From: an uncultured Nesterenkonia sp. | GTDB taxonomy: Bacteria > Actinomycetota > Actinomycetes > Actinomycetales > Micrococcaceae | NCBI GenBank assembly: GCA_946222885.1 | Contig: CAMIAK010000001.1 | Span: 186,001-250,000, forward strand | Direction: 5' to 3' | DNA length: 64,000 nt | Shown here: piece after piece, positions 22,502-31,003 of the stretch | Numbering within the stretch: the first letter of the stretch is position 1 | How the letters are laid out: the number at the start of each line of letters is the position of its first letter | Program-made: the position numbers and the translations under genes | Notes under the pieces: generated by a model | Seen by the model: the letters and a program-made list of their open reading frames with translations, nothing else | Database searches by the model: none | Told to the model about the DNA's origin: nothing

Positions 22502-22721
22502 CCTGGAGTCACCAGGCATACGTGTCTTCAAAACCAAGCCCCAGCCACACCGGCGGGGCTTTTCTTATGCCCGGCATCAACCACCGGGCATGTGGGCACC
22601 GGCTTGAGCCCCGCTTTGAATCCCCCGTAAAAGCGCGGGGCTCGCCGGTACCCACCATCTCCACCCCGCGTCGCAGCCATGCCAAGCCGGTGACCACACC
22701 CGGCACGCATGGGGCGCGGGG
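22502..22721 (+). other. Densely structured non-coding block: candidate structured RNA or cos region
   Basis: 265 bases without a supported gene (22479-22743) contain at least five hairpins. 22502-22516: CCTGG/CCAGG. 22536-22561: terminator. 22567-22591: ATGCCCGG/CCGGGCAT. 22592-22655: two stacked stems, GTGGGCACCGGC with GCCGGTACCCAC (one mismatch) and GAGCCCCGC with GCGGGGCTC, closing a 20-base loop. 22664-22721: CCCCGCG/CGCGGGG, then CCATGC/GCATGG, then CCGG/CCGG. Position directly before the HNH-terminase block also fits a cos site. Confidence 0.6.
22536..22566 (+). terminator. Intrinsic terminator at the early/late boundary
   Basis: AAGCCCC pairs with GGGGCTT; an inner GCC/GGC extends the stem. 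TTTTCTTA follows. It would end the early operon. Confidence 0.65.
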
Positions 22722-22743
22722 CAAGACCACAGGAGGAAGCACG

Positions 22744-23043
22744 ATGGCCTGGTCCACATCCGACCGCAGGCATCGACTGCCATCCGACTGGCCCGACCTC
22801 AAGGCCCGAGTCAAGGCCCGAGCCCGAGGCCGGTGCGAGGCCGACCGACATGATCCCCGGTGCGATGGCACAGGCCACGACGCAGACCACATCCAGCCAG
22901 GCGACGACCACACACTCGAGAACCTGCAGTGGCTCAACACCCACTGCCACCGAGCCAAGACAGCACGCGAGAGTGCAGCACGCAACACAGCAGCAGCACA
23001 GCTGCGCAAGCGACCAGCAGAGTCGCATCCAGGACGACTCTAG
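22744..23043 (+). CDS. HNH endonuclease associated with terminase
   Basis: 99 residues; AGGAGGAAG before ATG. The HNH core is GRCEADRHDPRCDG, then DADHIQPGDDHTLENLQWLN and THCHRAKTARE. Small HNH proteins next to terminase genes (HK97 gp74 type) assist specific DNA cleavage at cos during packaging. Its place directly upstream of the packaging genes fits. The frame is open far upstream, but the ribosome binding site and domain start support 22744. Confidence 0.85.
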   Translation: MAWSTSDRRHRLPSDWPDLKARVKARARGRCEADRHDPRCDGTGHDADHIQPGDDHTLENLQWLNTHCHRAKTARESAARNTAAAQLRKRPAESHPGRL

Positions 23044-23053
23044 GAGGCACGCC

Positions 23054-23278
23054 ATGCCCAGCATCCAGCTGCTACGATCCGTCGGAGGAAGGCAGAAGGA
23101 TCAGATCATCAGCGTTGGTCAAGGACAAGCTGAGCATCTGATCGCCAATGGATATGCCAAGGCAGTCGAGGAGCCAGAGCCTGAGTCGAAGCCCGAACCG
23201 AAGCGACGCACTCGAGCACGGAAGGCCCAAGGGGGTGGGGGTGACTCCCCCTCGAAGGAGCCCACCACCGCCGGATAG
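23054..23278 (+). CDS. Small protein with Lys/Arg-rich tail, function unknown
   Basis: 74 residues; TAGGAGG before ATG. The N-terminal half is a small alpha/beta unit (MPSIQLLRSVGGRQKDQIIS, VGQGQAEHLIANGYA); the C-terminal half is an acidic/Pro then basic tail (EEPEPESKPEPKRRTRARKA). Its layout resembles the 32203-32409 product. Such proteins occur in phage head modules; no function is assigned. Confidence 0.6.
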   Translation: MPSIQLLRSVGGRQKDQIISVGQGQAEHLIANGYAKAVEEPEPESKPEPKRRTRARKAQGGGGDSPSKEPTTAG

Positions 23279-23399
23279 CATTCCCCGTTATTCGTTGGCA
23301 TTTGATTTCATTTGCCGCCATTAAATGACACTTGCTAACAACCAAAACGCCGTGCTTGCCGTAGTTCCCTGAGATTCCGCTGATTATTCGTAACGCTGA

Positions 23400-23405
23400 T
23401 ATACT
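23400..23405 (+). promoter_or_regulatory. Candidate -10 of a leaderless promoter for the primase-like cassette
   Basis: TATACT lies exactly six bases before ATG 23412, with no Shine-Dalgarno sequence. The 133 bases upstream are AT-rich compared with the rest of the phage. Confidence 0.6.
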
Positions 23406-23411
23406 TGTCTC

Positions 23412-23966
23412 ATGAACAAGAGTTGCGAGTCGTGCGGTTTGGGGCTGTTGATTGCCAGGGCCGATGCCAGGTTCTGCTCGGTCTCCTGCAAGCAGAGGGC
23501 GTACCGGAAGCGCAAAAAACAAGAGACGGTCATCCCGGCCGAAATGCGCAACCGGGATCGCTGGGTGCGCTGGATTCTAAAGGGGCGCGGTGGGCGGATG
23601 ACCAAGATCCCCGTTCAGGTGTCAGGTCGCAACGCTTCTTCAGTTGACCCCTCAACATGGTCTGATTTTCGGTCAGCCGCCGAGTCCAGCATTGGCCGGG
23701 GCATGGGGTTCATGCTTGGCGATGGCATTGGGTGCTTCGACTTGGACCACTGCTTTACTGACGGTGAGCTTGCGGATTGGGCGCAAGAGCGGCTTGACGC
23801 TGTAGAAGATCCGTTATTTGTGGAAGTCTCGCAGTCCGGCGAGGGGTTGCATATTTTCTGCTGGATGGACGAACAGCCGGCCAACGCTCGAAGGGCGCAC
23901 CCTGGCGTCGAGGTTTATTCGCAGAAGCGCTTTATCGCCATGACGGGGGACCGCTATGGCGGATGA
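23412..23966 (+). CDS. Stand-alone primase/polymerase-like (AEP N-terminal domain) protein with zinc finger
   Basis: 184 residues. N-terminal four-Cys finger: CESCGLG and CSVSCKQRAYRKRKKQ. The rest resembles the archaeo-eukaryotic-type primase domain of bifunctional phage and plasmid primases: RNRDRWVRWILKG, KIPVQVSGRNASSVDPSTWS, the acidic pair in IGCFDLDHCF, SQSGEGLHIF (sxH motif), and the later RFIAMTGDRYGG. There is no helicase domain, and the gene is placed among packaging genes, not with replication. It has its own promoter and AT-rich upstream DNA, so it looks like a later acquisition, together with the HNH gene it overlaps. Confidence 0.7.
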   Translation: MNKSCESCGLGLLIARADARFCSVSCKQRAYRKRKKQETVIPAEMRNRDRWVRWILKGRGGRMTKIPVQVSGRNASSVDPSTWSDFRSAAESSIGRGMGFMLGDGIGCFDLDHCFTDGELADWAQERLDAVEDPLFVEVSQSGEGLHIFCWMDEQPANARRAHPGVEVYSQKRFIAMTGDRYGG

Positions 23967-24711
23967 GCAGGCATTTATCCGGGTGGCGATGTGCGGTCAT
24001 GTTTATGAGTCGCCCCATCGGAGCGGCAGGGTTCGGCGGTTCGGTGAGTGCGATTGCAGCGAGCAACCGAAGGTGAGCAGCACGTTTCAGCAGGAGTGCT
24101 TGCGCTGCGGTGAGAGCTTCTGGTGGAAGAAATATCGGGAGTATTGCTCAGAGCGGTGTCGGAGAACCATAGAACGACGCCGCAAGCTGGGGGTTCCAGT
24201 GCGAGACCGAGTGCCAGAGTGCGAGCGGTGCAAGCAGCCTATAGAGGACGCTTACCGAGTAAGCCAGGTCCGGTGTGCCGGTTGCCGAGGCAAAGAGACT
24301 CCATTTCTGGAAGACCGCACATGCCCGACCTGTGGCGGGATTTTCACTCCCACCAGGAGGAAACAGCGCTCTTGCTCAAACCGATGTGCCCAGAAGTGGT
24401 ATAAGAAGAACGTTCGCGTTCCTGAGCCGTGGGATGATCGACGCCGCGCGAACTACCAGAAGCGGCGGGCACGCAAGCTTGAGCTTCCATCCGAGGACAT
24501 ACGGCCCATAAAGATATATGAGCGCGATGGCTGGATGTGTGGGATCTGCGAGCACCCCGTTGACCCCGAGATGAAGTGGCCCGATCCTCGGTCGCCATCC
24601 CTGGACCACGTGAAGCCTCTGTCTAAGGGCGGGCATCATATTGAATCAAACGTGCAGCTTGCTCATCTTGAATGCAATGTCTCGAAGGGAGACAGAGTTT
24701 TAGCCGCATAG
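23956..24711 (+). CDS. HNH endonuclease with multiple zinc fingers
   Basis: 251 residues. At least four Cys clusters (CLRCGESFWW...YCSERC, CERCKQPI...CAGC, CPTCGGIF...SCSNRC) precede a classical McrA-type HNH domain: RDGWMCGICEHPV, SLDHVKPLSKGGHHIESNVQ, HLECN. It overlaps the primase-like gene by 11 bases, so the two are co-expressed. Self-propagating nuclease, packaging helper, or host-directed nuclease are all open. Lower GC and codon choice than the flanking structural genes suggest transfer. Confidence 0.8.
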   Translation: MADEQAFIRVAMCGHVYESPHRSGRVRRFGECDCSEQPKVSSTFQQECLRCGESFWWKKYREYCSERCRRTIERRRKLGVPVRDRVPECERCKQPIEDAYRVSQVRCAGCRGKETPFLEDRTCPTCGGIFTPTRRKQRSCSNRCAQKWYKKNVRVPEPWDDRRRANYQKRRARKLELPSEDIRPIKIYERDGWMCGICEHPVDPEMKWPDPRSPSLDHVKPLSKGGHHIESNVQLAHLECNVSKGDRVLAA

Positions 24712-24744
24712 CCCCTGGAGGGCGTGACATCCCTGGAGGATACC

Positions 24745-25107
24745 GTGGCATCGAAGCCGAAGGCACCAAAGAACCTGCGTGAGCGAGGTCGGCGCACCTG
24801 GGACAACGTGACTAGCAAGTACGAGTTGCGTTTCGATGAGCTGGACATCCTGGAGGACATCTGCCGGGAGATTGACATGATCGACTCCCTAGAAGAGGCC
24901 CTTGAAGGAGCGCCTAAAACCGTACGTGGATCACAGGGCCAGGAAGTCGCCAACCCCCTCATCACTGAGCTGCGCCAACATCGCTCCACCAAAAAGGCGC
25001 TTTGGGGTGCGATAAAATTGCCCGAAGAGAACAATGTTCCAGCCGTGAACCAACAGCGTGATGCCATTCAGTCTCGCTGGGCGGCTGCTCATGGCGCGGT
25101 CGCGTAA
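24745..25107 (+). CDS. Terminase small subunit (P27-like)
   Basis: 120 residues from GTG 24745 with GGAGG seven bases upstream; GTG 24724 is too close to its own site. ERGRRTWDNVTSKYELRFDE, then ILEDICREIDMIDSLEEALE and LITELRQHRSTKKALWGAIK, is the helical arrangement of P27-family small subunits that recognise packaging DNA. Overlaps the large subunit gene by 17 bases. Confidence 0.8.
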   Translation: MASKPKAPKNLRERGRRTWDNVTSKYELRFDELDILEDICREIDMIDSLEEALEGAPKTVRGSQGQEVANPLITELRQHRSTKKALWGAIKLPEENNVPAVNQQRDAIQSRWAAAHGAVA

Positions 25108-26866
25108 TGCCGCCGCTGCCTATCTGCCGAACCGCACTGACGAAGCTGAGGAGATCAAGGCCTGGTATCGCCAGGAGCTATCAGAGACGCTCCCTCAGAT
25201 CGGGCTGAAGTATGAGCCGGTCAAGTGCGGTCCGACGTGGCAGCACGACGGATCCTCATGGGTGCTTCCTCGCTGGTCCCTGGGATGGGAGGCGCTTGCC
25301 TTCGCTGGTCAGCACCTGACCCATAAGGGCAAGCCGTGGAAGTTCACTATGGAGCAGGCGCGCTTCCTGCTGTGGTTCTACTCGGTGGATGAGCATGGCG
25401 TCTTCGACTATCACTCCGCTGTCCTGCAACGCCTGAAGGGCTGGGGCAAGGACCCCTTCGCCGCGGTACTGTCCGCGTCGGTTCTTGTCGGTCCTCTCGA
25501 GTTCGATCACTGGGGTGCGGATGATCAGCCGGTGGGACGACAGGTCAGCGACTCTTGGGTGCAGATTGCGGCTGTTTCGCTGGATCAGACGAAGAACACG
25601 ATGAAGATCTTCCCTGGCCTTATCCCGGCGGAGACTCGGCGGCTCTTCGGGATCCAGATCGGCAAGCAGAACGTCTGGGCTCGTGGTGATGAGGCCCAGA
25701 TCGAGGCCGTGACTGCCTCCCCGATGGCTATTGAGGGCGGGCGTCCGAAGCTGATCATCCGGGCGGAGACCCAGAATTGGAACTCCTCCAATGGTGGCCA
25801 TGACATGGCGGGTGCCATGGAGGGCAACGCGGCGAAGGCTGAGATGGGCACGCCGGCTCGGATCTTGGACATCTGCAACGCTTACCGGCCTGGTGAGGAT
25901 TCGGTAGGGCAGCAGCAGCGTGAGGCCTGGGAGGAGTCGCAGGGCGAGGATGCCAAGACTGCCGATTTCGGTCTCATGTATGACTCTCTGGAGGCTCCCC
26001 CCGAGGCGGCGCTGACGAAGGATGATGCCCCGGAGGTCGTAGAGGCGGTCCGCGGTGACTCGGTGTGGCTCGACGCTAAGGGTCGCATCCTGAACTCGAT
26101 CCTGAATCCGGCGAACAGCCCGGCGGAGTCGCGGCGCAAGTGGTACAACCAGGTGGTTGCCGCCGAGGATGCGTGGACGGAGCCACTGGAGTTTGACCCG
26201 CTCAAGGACACGGAGAAGGCGGTCGAGCCCAACGAGGAGGTCACTCTCTTCCTGGACTGCGCGAAAACCGACGACGCCACGGCTCTTGTCGGGTGCCGCA
26301 TGTCGGATGGACATGTCTTCACAGTGGATATGTGGCAGCGCCCACCGGGCAAGCGCGGCGACGGATGGGTGGTGCCGCGCAACGCGGTCGATCAGCGGAT
26401 CCGCGAGTGCCTGGACAAGTACCGGGTGGTCGGATTCTTCGGAGACCCGGCTCACGCCTTGGATGACGAGACGATGGACCGCTTTTGGGATCCGCTCTTC
26501 TCTGAATGGGACCTACTGGTGCGCCGCAAGGTCAAGGTCTGGGCGTCGGGAAAGACGACCGGGCGCGACTCCTCCGCGGTCATGTTCGACATGTCGGCCC
26601 GCGACAATGCACGGCGCTTCGCTGAGGCCGCGGCCTTCACGCTCGAGGAGATCAAGTCAGGCTCCTTCACCTGGGACGGCGACGCCAGACTCCGCAAACA
26701 CGTGCTCAACGCACGCCGGTATCCGGTCCAGGGGTATGTGTCCATTGCCAAGGAATCCAGGGAATCCAAGAAGAAGGTTGACCTCGCGGTCGCCATGATC
26801 GGCGCTCGAATGGTCCGCCGGCAGGTGCTCACACAAGGGAAGAAGAGAGGTGGCGGCGTATGGTGA
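25091..26866 (+). CDS. Terminase large subunit
   Basis: 591 residues. ATPase: Walker A-like RLKGWGKD at 114-121, an acidic segment LIIRAETQNW at 221-230 that may be the Walker B/catalytic Glu, then the coupling region. Nuclease: LFLDCAKTDDATALVG (Asp389), VGFFGDPAHALDD (Asp452), and KKKVDLAVAMIGARM near the end supply the three acidic metal ligands. The enzyme pumps DNA into proheads and cuts the concatemer. I start at ATG 25091 (MARSRNAAAAYLPNR); upstream ATGs lie deep in the small subunit gene. Confidence 0.9.
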   Translation: MARSRNAAAAYLPNRTDEAEEIKAWYRQELSETLPQIGLKYEPVKCGPTWQHDGSSWVLPRWSLGWEALAFAGQHLTHKGKPWKFTMEQARFLLWFYSVDEHGVFDYHSAVLQRLKGWGKDPFAAVLSASVLVGPLEFDHWGADDQPVGRQVSDSWVQIAAVSLDQTKNTMKIFPGLIPAETRRLFGIQIGKQNVWARGDEAQIEAVTASPMAIEGGRPKLIIRAETQNWNSSNGGHDMAGAMEGNAAKAEMGTPARILDICNAYRPGEDSVGQQQREAWEESQGEDAKTADFGLMYDSLEAPPEAALTKDDAPEVVEAVRGDSVWLDAKGRILNSILNPANSPAESRRKWYNQVVAAEDAWTEPLEFDPLKDTEKAVEPNEEVTLFLDCAKTDDATALVGCRMSDGHVFTVDMWQRPPGKRGDGWVVPRNAVDQRIRECLDKYRVVGFFGDPAHALDDETMDRFWDPLFSEWDLLVRRKVKVWASGKTTGRDSSAVMFDMSARDNARRFAEAAAFTLEEIKSGSFTWDGDARLRKHVLNARRYPVQGYVSIAKESRESKKKVDLAVAMIGARMVRRQVLTQGKKRGGGVW

Positions 26867-28179
26867 TGCGGGCTAGTGCCGTCATCGAGATGGCCCAGGA
26901 CATGCTCATCCCAGAGCACAATCAGGTCAAGCGGGAGCTGGATCGGATTGACGGCTGGTGGCACATCAAGCCTGAGAAGACTCATCTTCCCAATGAGGCC
27001 AGCCGGGAGCACAAGGAGCTTCGTGACCTTTCTGAGGACCGCTGGCTATCCTTGGTGGTCACCACCGTGGCGCAGCAGCTCGCCGTAGAGGCAGTGCGCT
27101 CTACCCGTGACGGAGCCCAGGTCGATGCCATCTGGAGGCCCTGGCAGCGCAACCGGATGAAGTCTCGGCAGAAGGCTATCCACCACGCCGCCATCGGCTA
27201 TGGACACGCTTATGCGACCGTGAAGCCCGGTGATACCGGAGCGGTCATCCGTGGCCGCTCTCCCCGTGAGGTGTACGCGGTCTACGCTGACGCCGCAGTC
27301 GATGAGTATCCGATGCACTATCTGGACACTCGCAATGGCCTGGTGGTCACCGACGAGGATGCCGATTACTACCTCCACGACGACCACGGCCGGCTCCGGG
27401 TCATAGAGACTCGCATCCACGGCGTGGGTGTGCCTCCACTGATCCGGTACTCCAACAACATCGACCTGGAGGGACGCACCCCCGGTGAAGTGGAGCCGTA
27501 CATCGCCACGGCGAAGCGGATCAACAAAACCACCTATGACCGGATGCTGGTCCAGCACCATGAGTCCTGGAAGATCCGCACCGCCACCGGCCTGGATGAG
27601 CCGGGATCCGAAGAGGAGAACGAGCTCCGGAAGATGCTCCTACGCCAGGGCGACATCCTCACTGGCGGGGAGGGCGTGGAGTTCGGCACCCTGGACGGCA
27701 CGGACCCCAAGGGCTTCATTGAAGCTAAGGATGATGACGTCAAGACCCTTGCGGCGACTTCTCAGACTCCTTCCCATGCCCTCACCGGTGACATCATCAA
27801 CTTGTCTGCTGACGCCATCACCGAGGCCCGCTCAATGCTGAACCTCAAGGCAGGGGAGCGCAAGCTTGCATTCGGAGACTCGCACTGCCAGGCGCTCCGC
27901 CTTGCGGCTCACATAGAGGGGCGCAAGGAAGACGCGGCAGACTTCAGCCTGGAAATCCAATGGGCTGACCTTGAGTCCCGCTCCATGAACCAGGCCGCTG
28001 ATTCCCTCGGCAAGATCTCCCAGATGCTGGAAGTACCGCCAGAGCTTCTGTGGGACCGCATCCCCTCGGTGACGGCCGATGAGGCGAAGATGTGGCGAGA
28101 CCACCGCCAGAAGAACCCATCTGACCAGCAGATGCTGGCGGCAGCACTGAGGGCTCAGGCCAGTGGCGCTGACGGATGA
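26860..28179 (+). CDS. Portal protein (SPP1 gp6-like)
   Basis: 439 residues forming the dodecameric DNA gate at the prohead vertex. The N-terminal helix, ELRDLSEDRWLSLVVTTVAQ, HHAAIGYGHAYATV, and the C-terminal helical block with SQTPSHALTGDIINLSADAI are typical of this family. It overlaps the terminase end by seven bases and the MuF-like gene by 17. Confidence 0.88.
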   Translation: MVMRASAVIEMAQDMLIPEHNQVKRELDRIDGWWHIKPEKTHLPNEASREHKELRDLSEDRWLSLVVTTVAQQLAVEAVRSTRDGAQVDAIWRPWQRNRMKSRQKAIHHAAIGYGHAYATVKPGDTGAVIRGRSPREVYAVYADAAVDEYPMHYLDTRNGLVVTDEDADYYLHDDHGRLRVIETRIHGVGVPPLIRYSNNIDLEGRTPGEVEPYIATAKRINKTTYDRMLVQHHESWKIRTATGLDEPGSEEENELRKMLLRQGDILTGGEGVEFGTLDGTDPKGFIEAKDDDVKTLAATSQTPSHALTGDIINLSADAITEARSMLNLKAGERKLAFGDSHCQALRLAAHIEGRKEDAADFSLEIQWADLESRSMNQAADSLGKISQMLEVPPELLWDRIPSVTADEAKMWRDHRQKNPSDQQMLAAALRAQASGADG

Positions 28180-29002
28180 AGGCCGACGCCTCACCGAGGA
28201 ACACCGTCTCGCCCAGCTGGCGGTCGGGGCGAACGCGGCGATCATCTCTGAGTCACTCTGGGACATGCTCGACCCCTACGACCTCGACGGCAGCCGTCAA
28301 GCCTGGATTGCGTCATCCCTGATCGCCGCCCAGCTGCAGTTCGGGCAGTCCACCAGCCTGGCCGAGACCTACGTGTCCTCCTACCAGGCGGTGGAGCTTC
28401 CTGGGGCCAATGAGATCGTCATCCGGCCATACTTTAGGCCGGAGCGCGTGGCTGAGGATCTGGACCTCGCGGGGCCACAGTACATCAAGGCGTTGGTGCG
28501 CGATCAGGGCCTGACTCCAGAGCAGGCGCATTCTGCCGCTCGGTCCCGCATGGTCGGTGTCTCTCGCAAGCACGCCATGAGCGGCGGCAGGGGCCTGATC
28601 GAGAACACTAACAATCAGGACCGCCGGGCCATCGGGTACCGCAGAGTGACAGATGGTGACCCGTGCACCTTCTGCGCGATGCTCGCCTCCCGTGGCGCCC
28701 ATTTTGGTACTCAGCGTGCTCACTCGGTGTACAGGTCGGAGCGGACAGCTCTGGTGCGCAGCTCTGATGGAGGGAAATTCCATCTGCACTGCGCGTGCGC
28801 CACCGAGATCGTCTACGGCCACTGGGAGCCCAATGAGCGCGAACAGGTCTACGTGGACGCCTATGAGCGTGCTGCTCGGCAGCTCGACCAATCAGGCAAG
28901 CCCCGCACACAGAGTGAAGTCCTCTCGCTGATGCGCGCTGATGATCAGGCGAACTTCCGTGACGGCCTGACGCGCCGCCGTAATTCTCCCGAGTCTGACT
29001 GA
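28163..29002 (+). CDS. MuF-like minor capsid protein
   Basis: 279 residues from GTG 28163. The C-terminal half holds the MuF-type signature: YRRVTDGDPCTFCAMLASRG followed by FHLHCACATEIVYG. These proteins bind the inside of the portal and may be ejected with DNA. Position directly after portal supports it. Confidence 0.82.
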   Translation: MALTDEGRRLTEEHRLAQLAVGANAAIISESLWDMLDPYDLDGSRQAWIASSLIAAQLQFGQSTSLAETYVSSYQAVELPGANEIVIRPYFRPERVAEDLDLAGPQYIKALVRDQGLTPEQAHSAARSRMVGVSRKHAMSGGRGLIENTNNQDRRAIGYRRVTDGDPCTFCAMLASRGAHFGTQRAHSVYRSERTALVRSSDGGKFHLHCACATEIVYGHWEPNEREQVYVDAYERAARQLDQSGKPRTQSEVLSLMRADDQANFRDGLTRRRNSPESD

Positions 29003-29058
29003 CTGCGGGTTATCCACCGCGCCCCAGGAGGCGCTCTATCTGTACCCCTGGAGGGTCG

Positions 29059-29571
29059 ATGTCCGAAGAGAATCAGAATCCCACCCCTGATGATGCTGGC
29101 GAAGATCAGGATCTCGAAGAGCGCGAGCAGGACGAATCCCTGGAGGATGAATCCAGCGAAGAGCAGGACGACGACACTGACGGCGATTTCGACCGTGAGC
29201 GTGTCCTGCGCAAGCTCAAGAAGCTGAACTCCGAGAACCGCAATCTCCGTCAGGCCAAGAAGGACGCTGAGGCGCAGGCCAAGACGGCCGGCGAGAAGTC
29301 AGAGCAGGTGCAGGCCCTGGAGGCCACCAATGCCCGCTACGAGACCCTTGCCGATAATGATCTGCCGCTGAAGCTTGCTAAGTGGATCTCGGCTACCGAG
29401 CCGGACAAGATCCTCGAGCAGGCCGAAGAGCTCCTCAGCCTGGGCTCCGCCGGCGGCAAGACCCCGCCGACTGACCAGCCTCGCGAGACGCCCAAGCAGC
29501 GACGCAAGCCGTACCAGGGCGACGAGATCGGCGACCCGGACGACTTTGCCAAAACCATCTATTCCAACTGA
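29059..29571 (+). CDS. Capsid scaffolding protein
   Basis: 170 residues, very acidic in the first 50 (EERE, EDESSEEQDDDTDGDFD), then coiled coil (KLKKLNSENRNLRQAKKDAE), then a basic C-terminus (PKQRRKPYQG) that would bind coat protein. Size, charge pattern and position between MuF and coat are classical. GGAGGG before ATG. Confidence 0.82.
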   Translation: MSEENQNPTPDDAGEDQDLEEREQDESLEDESSEEQDDDTDGDFDRERVLRKLKKLNSENRNLRQAKKDAEAQAKTAGEKSEQVQALEATNARYETLADNDLPLKLAKWISATEPDKILEQAEELLSLGSAGGKTPPTDQPRETPKQRRKPYQGDEIGDPDDFAKTIYSN

Positions 29572-29614
29572 GCGCGTCACCGTGGCGCGCCGCATATCTA
29601 GGAGGTAGCCCGCC

Positions 29615-30538
29615 GTGGCACATACTCTTTACACTCCCGAGCAGGCGGCTCGCGCCACGCTGGCAGTCCTGCGCCACCAGACCCTCCTGCCGCGCACCGT
29701 GCGCCAGGACTTCTCTCAGGAGTTCGTGGCCGGACGCGGACAGACCGTCAACGTCCTCGGCCCGATCTCCGCCGGCGATGCACGGGTCTACACCAAGAGC
29801 GACCGCGATTCTCGCGCCGCGATCCAGTTCAACGATCTGGATCAGACCTGGTTCCCGGTGACCCTGGAGGATCAGGTCTACAACGCGATCCGACTGCCTG
29901 ACGACTTCGCGACCTTCACTCTGACCAACCTCACTCAGCAGGTTCTGCGCCCGCAGGCTGAGTCCGTGGTCGATGAGCTTGCCGCTCCGCTGATCGCGCA
30001 GATGGTTGCCATCACCAACGAGGACGGCGCGGATGCGGTTCCTGCACTGGCTCCCGATGGCTCCAACTTCGCCGACGTCCTGGTGGCCCTGCGCAAGGTG
30101 CTCAACAAGCGCAAGGTGCCCGCTGCCGGTCGATATGTCGCCGTGGGTGCCAACGCTGAGGCTGCCCTGCTGCTGGCTCCCCAGCTGCAGAAGGTCAACG
30201 AGTCTGGCTCCTCCGAGGTGCTGCGTAACGCAACTCTCGGCCAGCTGTTCGGCTTCACGATCATCGCGGACCCGACCCTGCCGGATGACTTCATCCTGGC
30301 GTACAACCGGGACGCCTTCGCCCACGTGACCCGCCCGTCCCGCCAGCCTGACGGTGCCGCCTACTCGGCATCGGTGGCTGAGGGTGGCTACGCGCTGCGC
30401 TGGATTCAGCACTACAACCCGCTGCAGCTCGAGGACCAGTCCGTGGTGGACACCTTCTACGGTGCCACCACCCTGGACCCGCTGCGCGCAGTCTCCACCA
30501 CCGTGGAAGGCGGCGGCGCCGGCGGCGCAGAGGGCTGA
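29615..30538 (+). CDS. Major capsid protein
   Basis: 307 residues from GTG 29615, with AGGAGGT upstream. The pattern (TLLPRTVRQDFSQEFVAGRG, TVNVLGPISAGDARVY, FPVTLEDQVYNAIRLPDDFA, then an AAGRYVAVGANAEAALL region and a beta-rich end) matches P22-type coat proteins with the HK97 fold, common in actinophages. It assembles the icosahedral shell around the scaffold. Confidence 0.88.
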   Translation: MAHTLYTPEQAARATLAVLRHQTLLPRTVRQDFSQEFVAGRGQTVNVLGPISAGDARVYTKSDRDSRAAIQFNDLDQTWFPVTLEDQVYNAIRLPDDFATFTLTNLTQQVLRPQAESVVDELAAPLIAQMVAITNEDGADAVPALAPDGSNFADVLVALRKVLNKRKVPAAGRYVAVGANAEAALLLAPQLQKVNESGSSEVLRNATLGQLFGFTIIADPTLPDDFILAYNRDAFAHVTRPSRQPDGAAYSASVAEGGYALRWIQHYNPLQLEDQSVVDTFYGATTLDPLRAVSTTVEGGGAGGAEG

Positions 30539-30565
30539 TCGACTCGACGCAGATAGGAGGTGACC

Positions 30566-30994
30566 ATGGACACGCTCGCTTCAATCCAGGAGCTCTCCGA
30601 CTGGATCGGGGAACCCATCCAGGAAGAGGCCGACGTCAAGCGCGCCGAGCTCTGCCTGCGGATCGCATCAGCGCTGGTCCGCAGCGAGGCTGGTCGCAAG
30701 TGGGACTCCGGAGAGGTCCCGGAAGCGGCGTCCATGGTCACCCTCTACTGCGCCTCACGGGTCTACGAGAACCGAGAGGCCGAGAACCAGTCCGGCATCG
30801 ATAACTGGCAGGCGTCGCGGCAGGTCATGGAGGCCGGCGCATACCTGACGGCCTCCGAGAAGCGGATGCTCAGCCAGATCAACCGGTCTCGATTCGGTGG
30901 TCTCGGCACCATCTCCACCACCAAGCAGGAGCGGGAGAAGCCTCACGGGTGGGTGCCCACGGATACTCCTGACGTCTACTTCCCCTGGTACTGA
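30566..30994 (+). CDS. Head-to-tail adaptor (connector) protein
   Basis: 142 residues from ATG 30566 with AGGAGG five bases upstream; a GTG at 30560 is less likely. Helical N-terminus (TLASIQELSDWIGEPIQEEA, LCLRIASALVRSEAG) followed by a region ending in WVPTDTPDVYFPWY, as in gp6/gp15-type adaptors that extend the portal. Confidence 0.78.
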   Translation: MDTLASIQELSDWIGEPIQEEADVKRAELCLRIASALVRSEAGRKWDSGEVPEAASMVTLYCASRVYENREAENQSGIDNWQASRQVMEAGAYLTASEKRMLSQINRSRFGGLGTISTTKQEREKPHGWVPTDTPDVYFPWY

Positions 30995-31003
30995 GGAGGC
31001 GGC

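Noticed and set aside
22045..22743. Long upstream extension of the terminase-linked HNH frame
   Set aside because: The frame is open by composition only. It overlaps a real gene out of frame and crosses the structured block; the HNH domain starts right after the ribosome binding site at 22744.
22592..23043. Idea that the structured block plus HNH is an IscB/HEARO-type RNA-guided nuclease
   Set aside because: The HNH protein is only 99 residues and has no RuvC or bridge-helix region. The gene context is packaging.
25256..26455. 399-codon open frame on the minus strand opposite terminase
   Set aside because: Shadow frame; terminase has all catalytic motifs in the plus strand.
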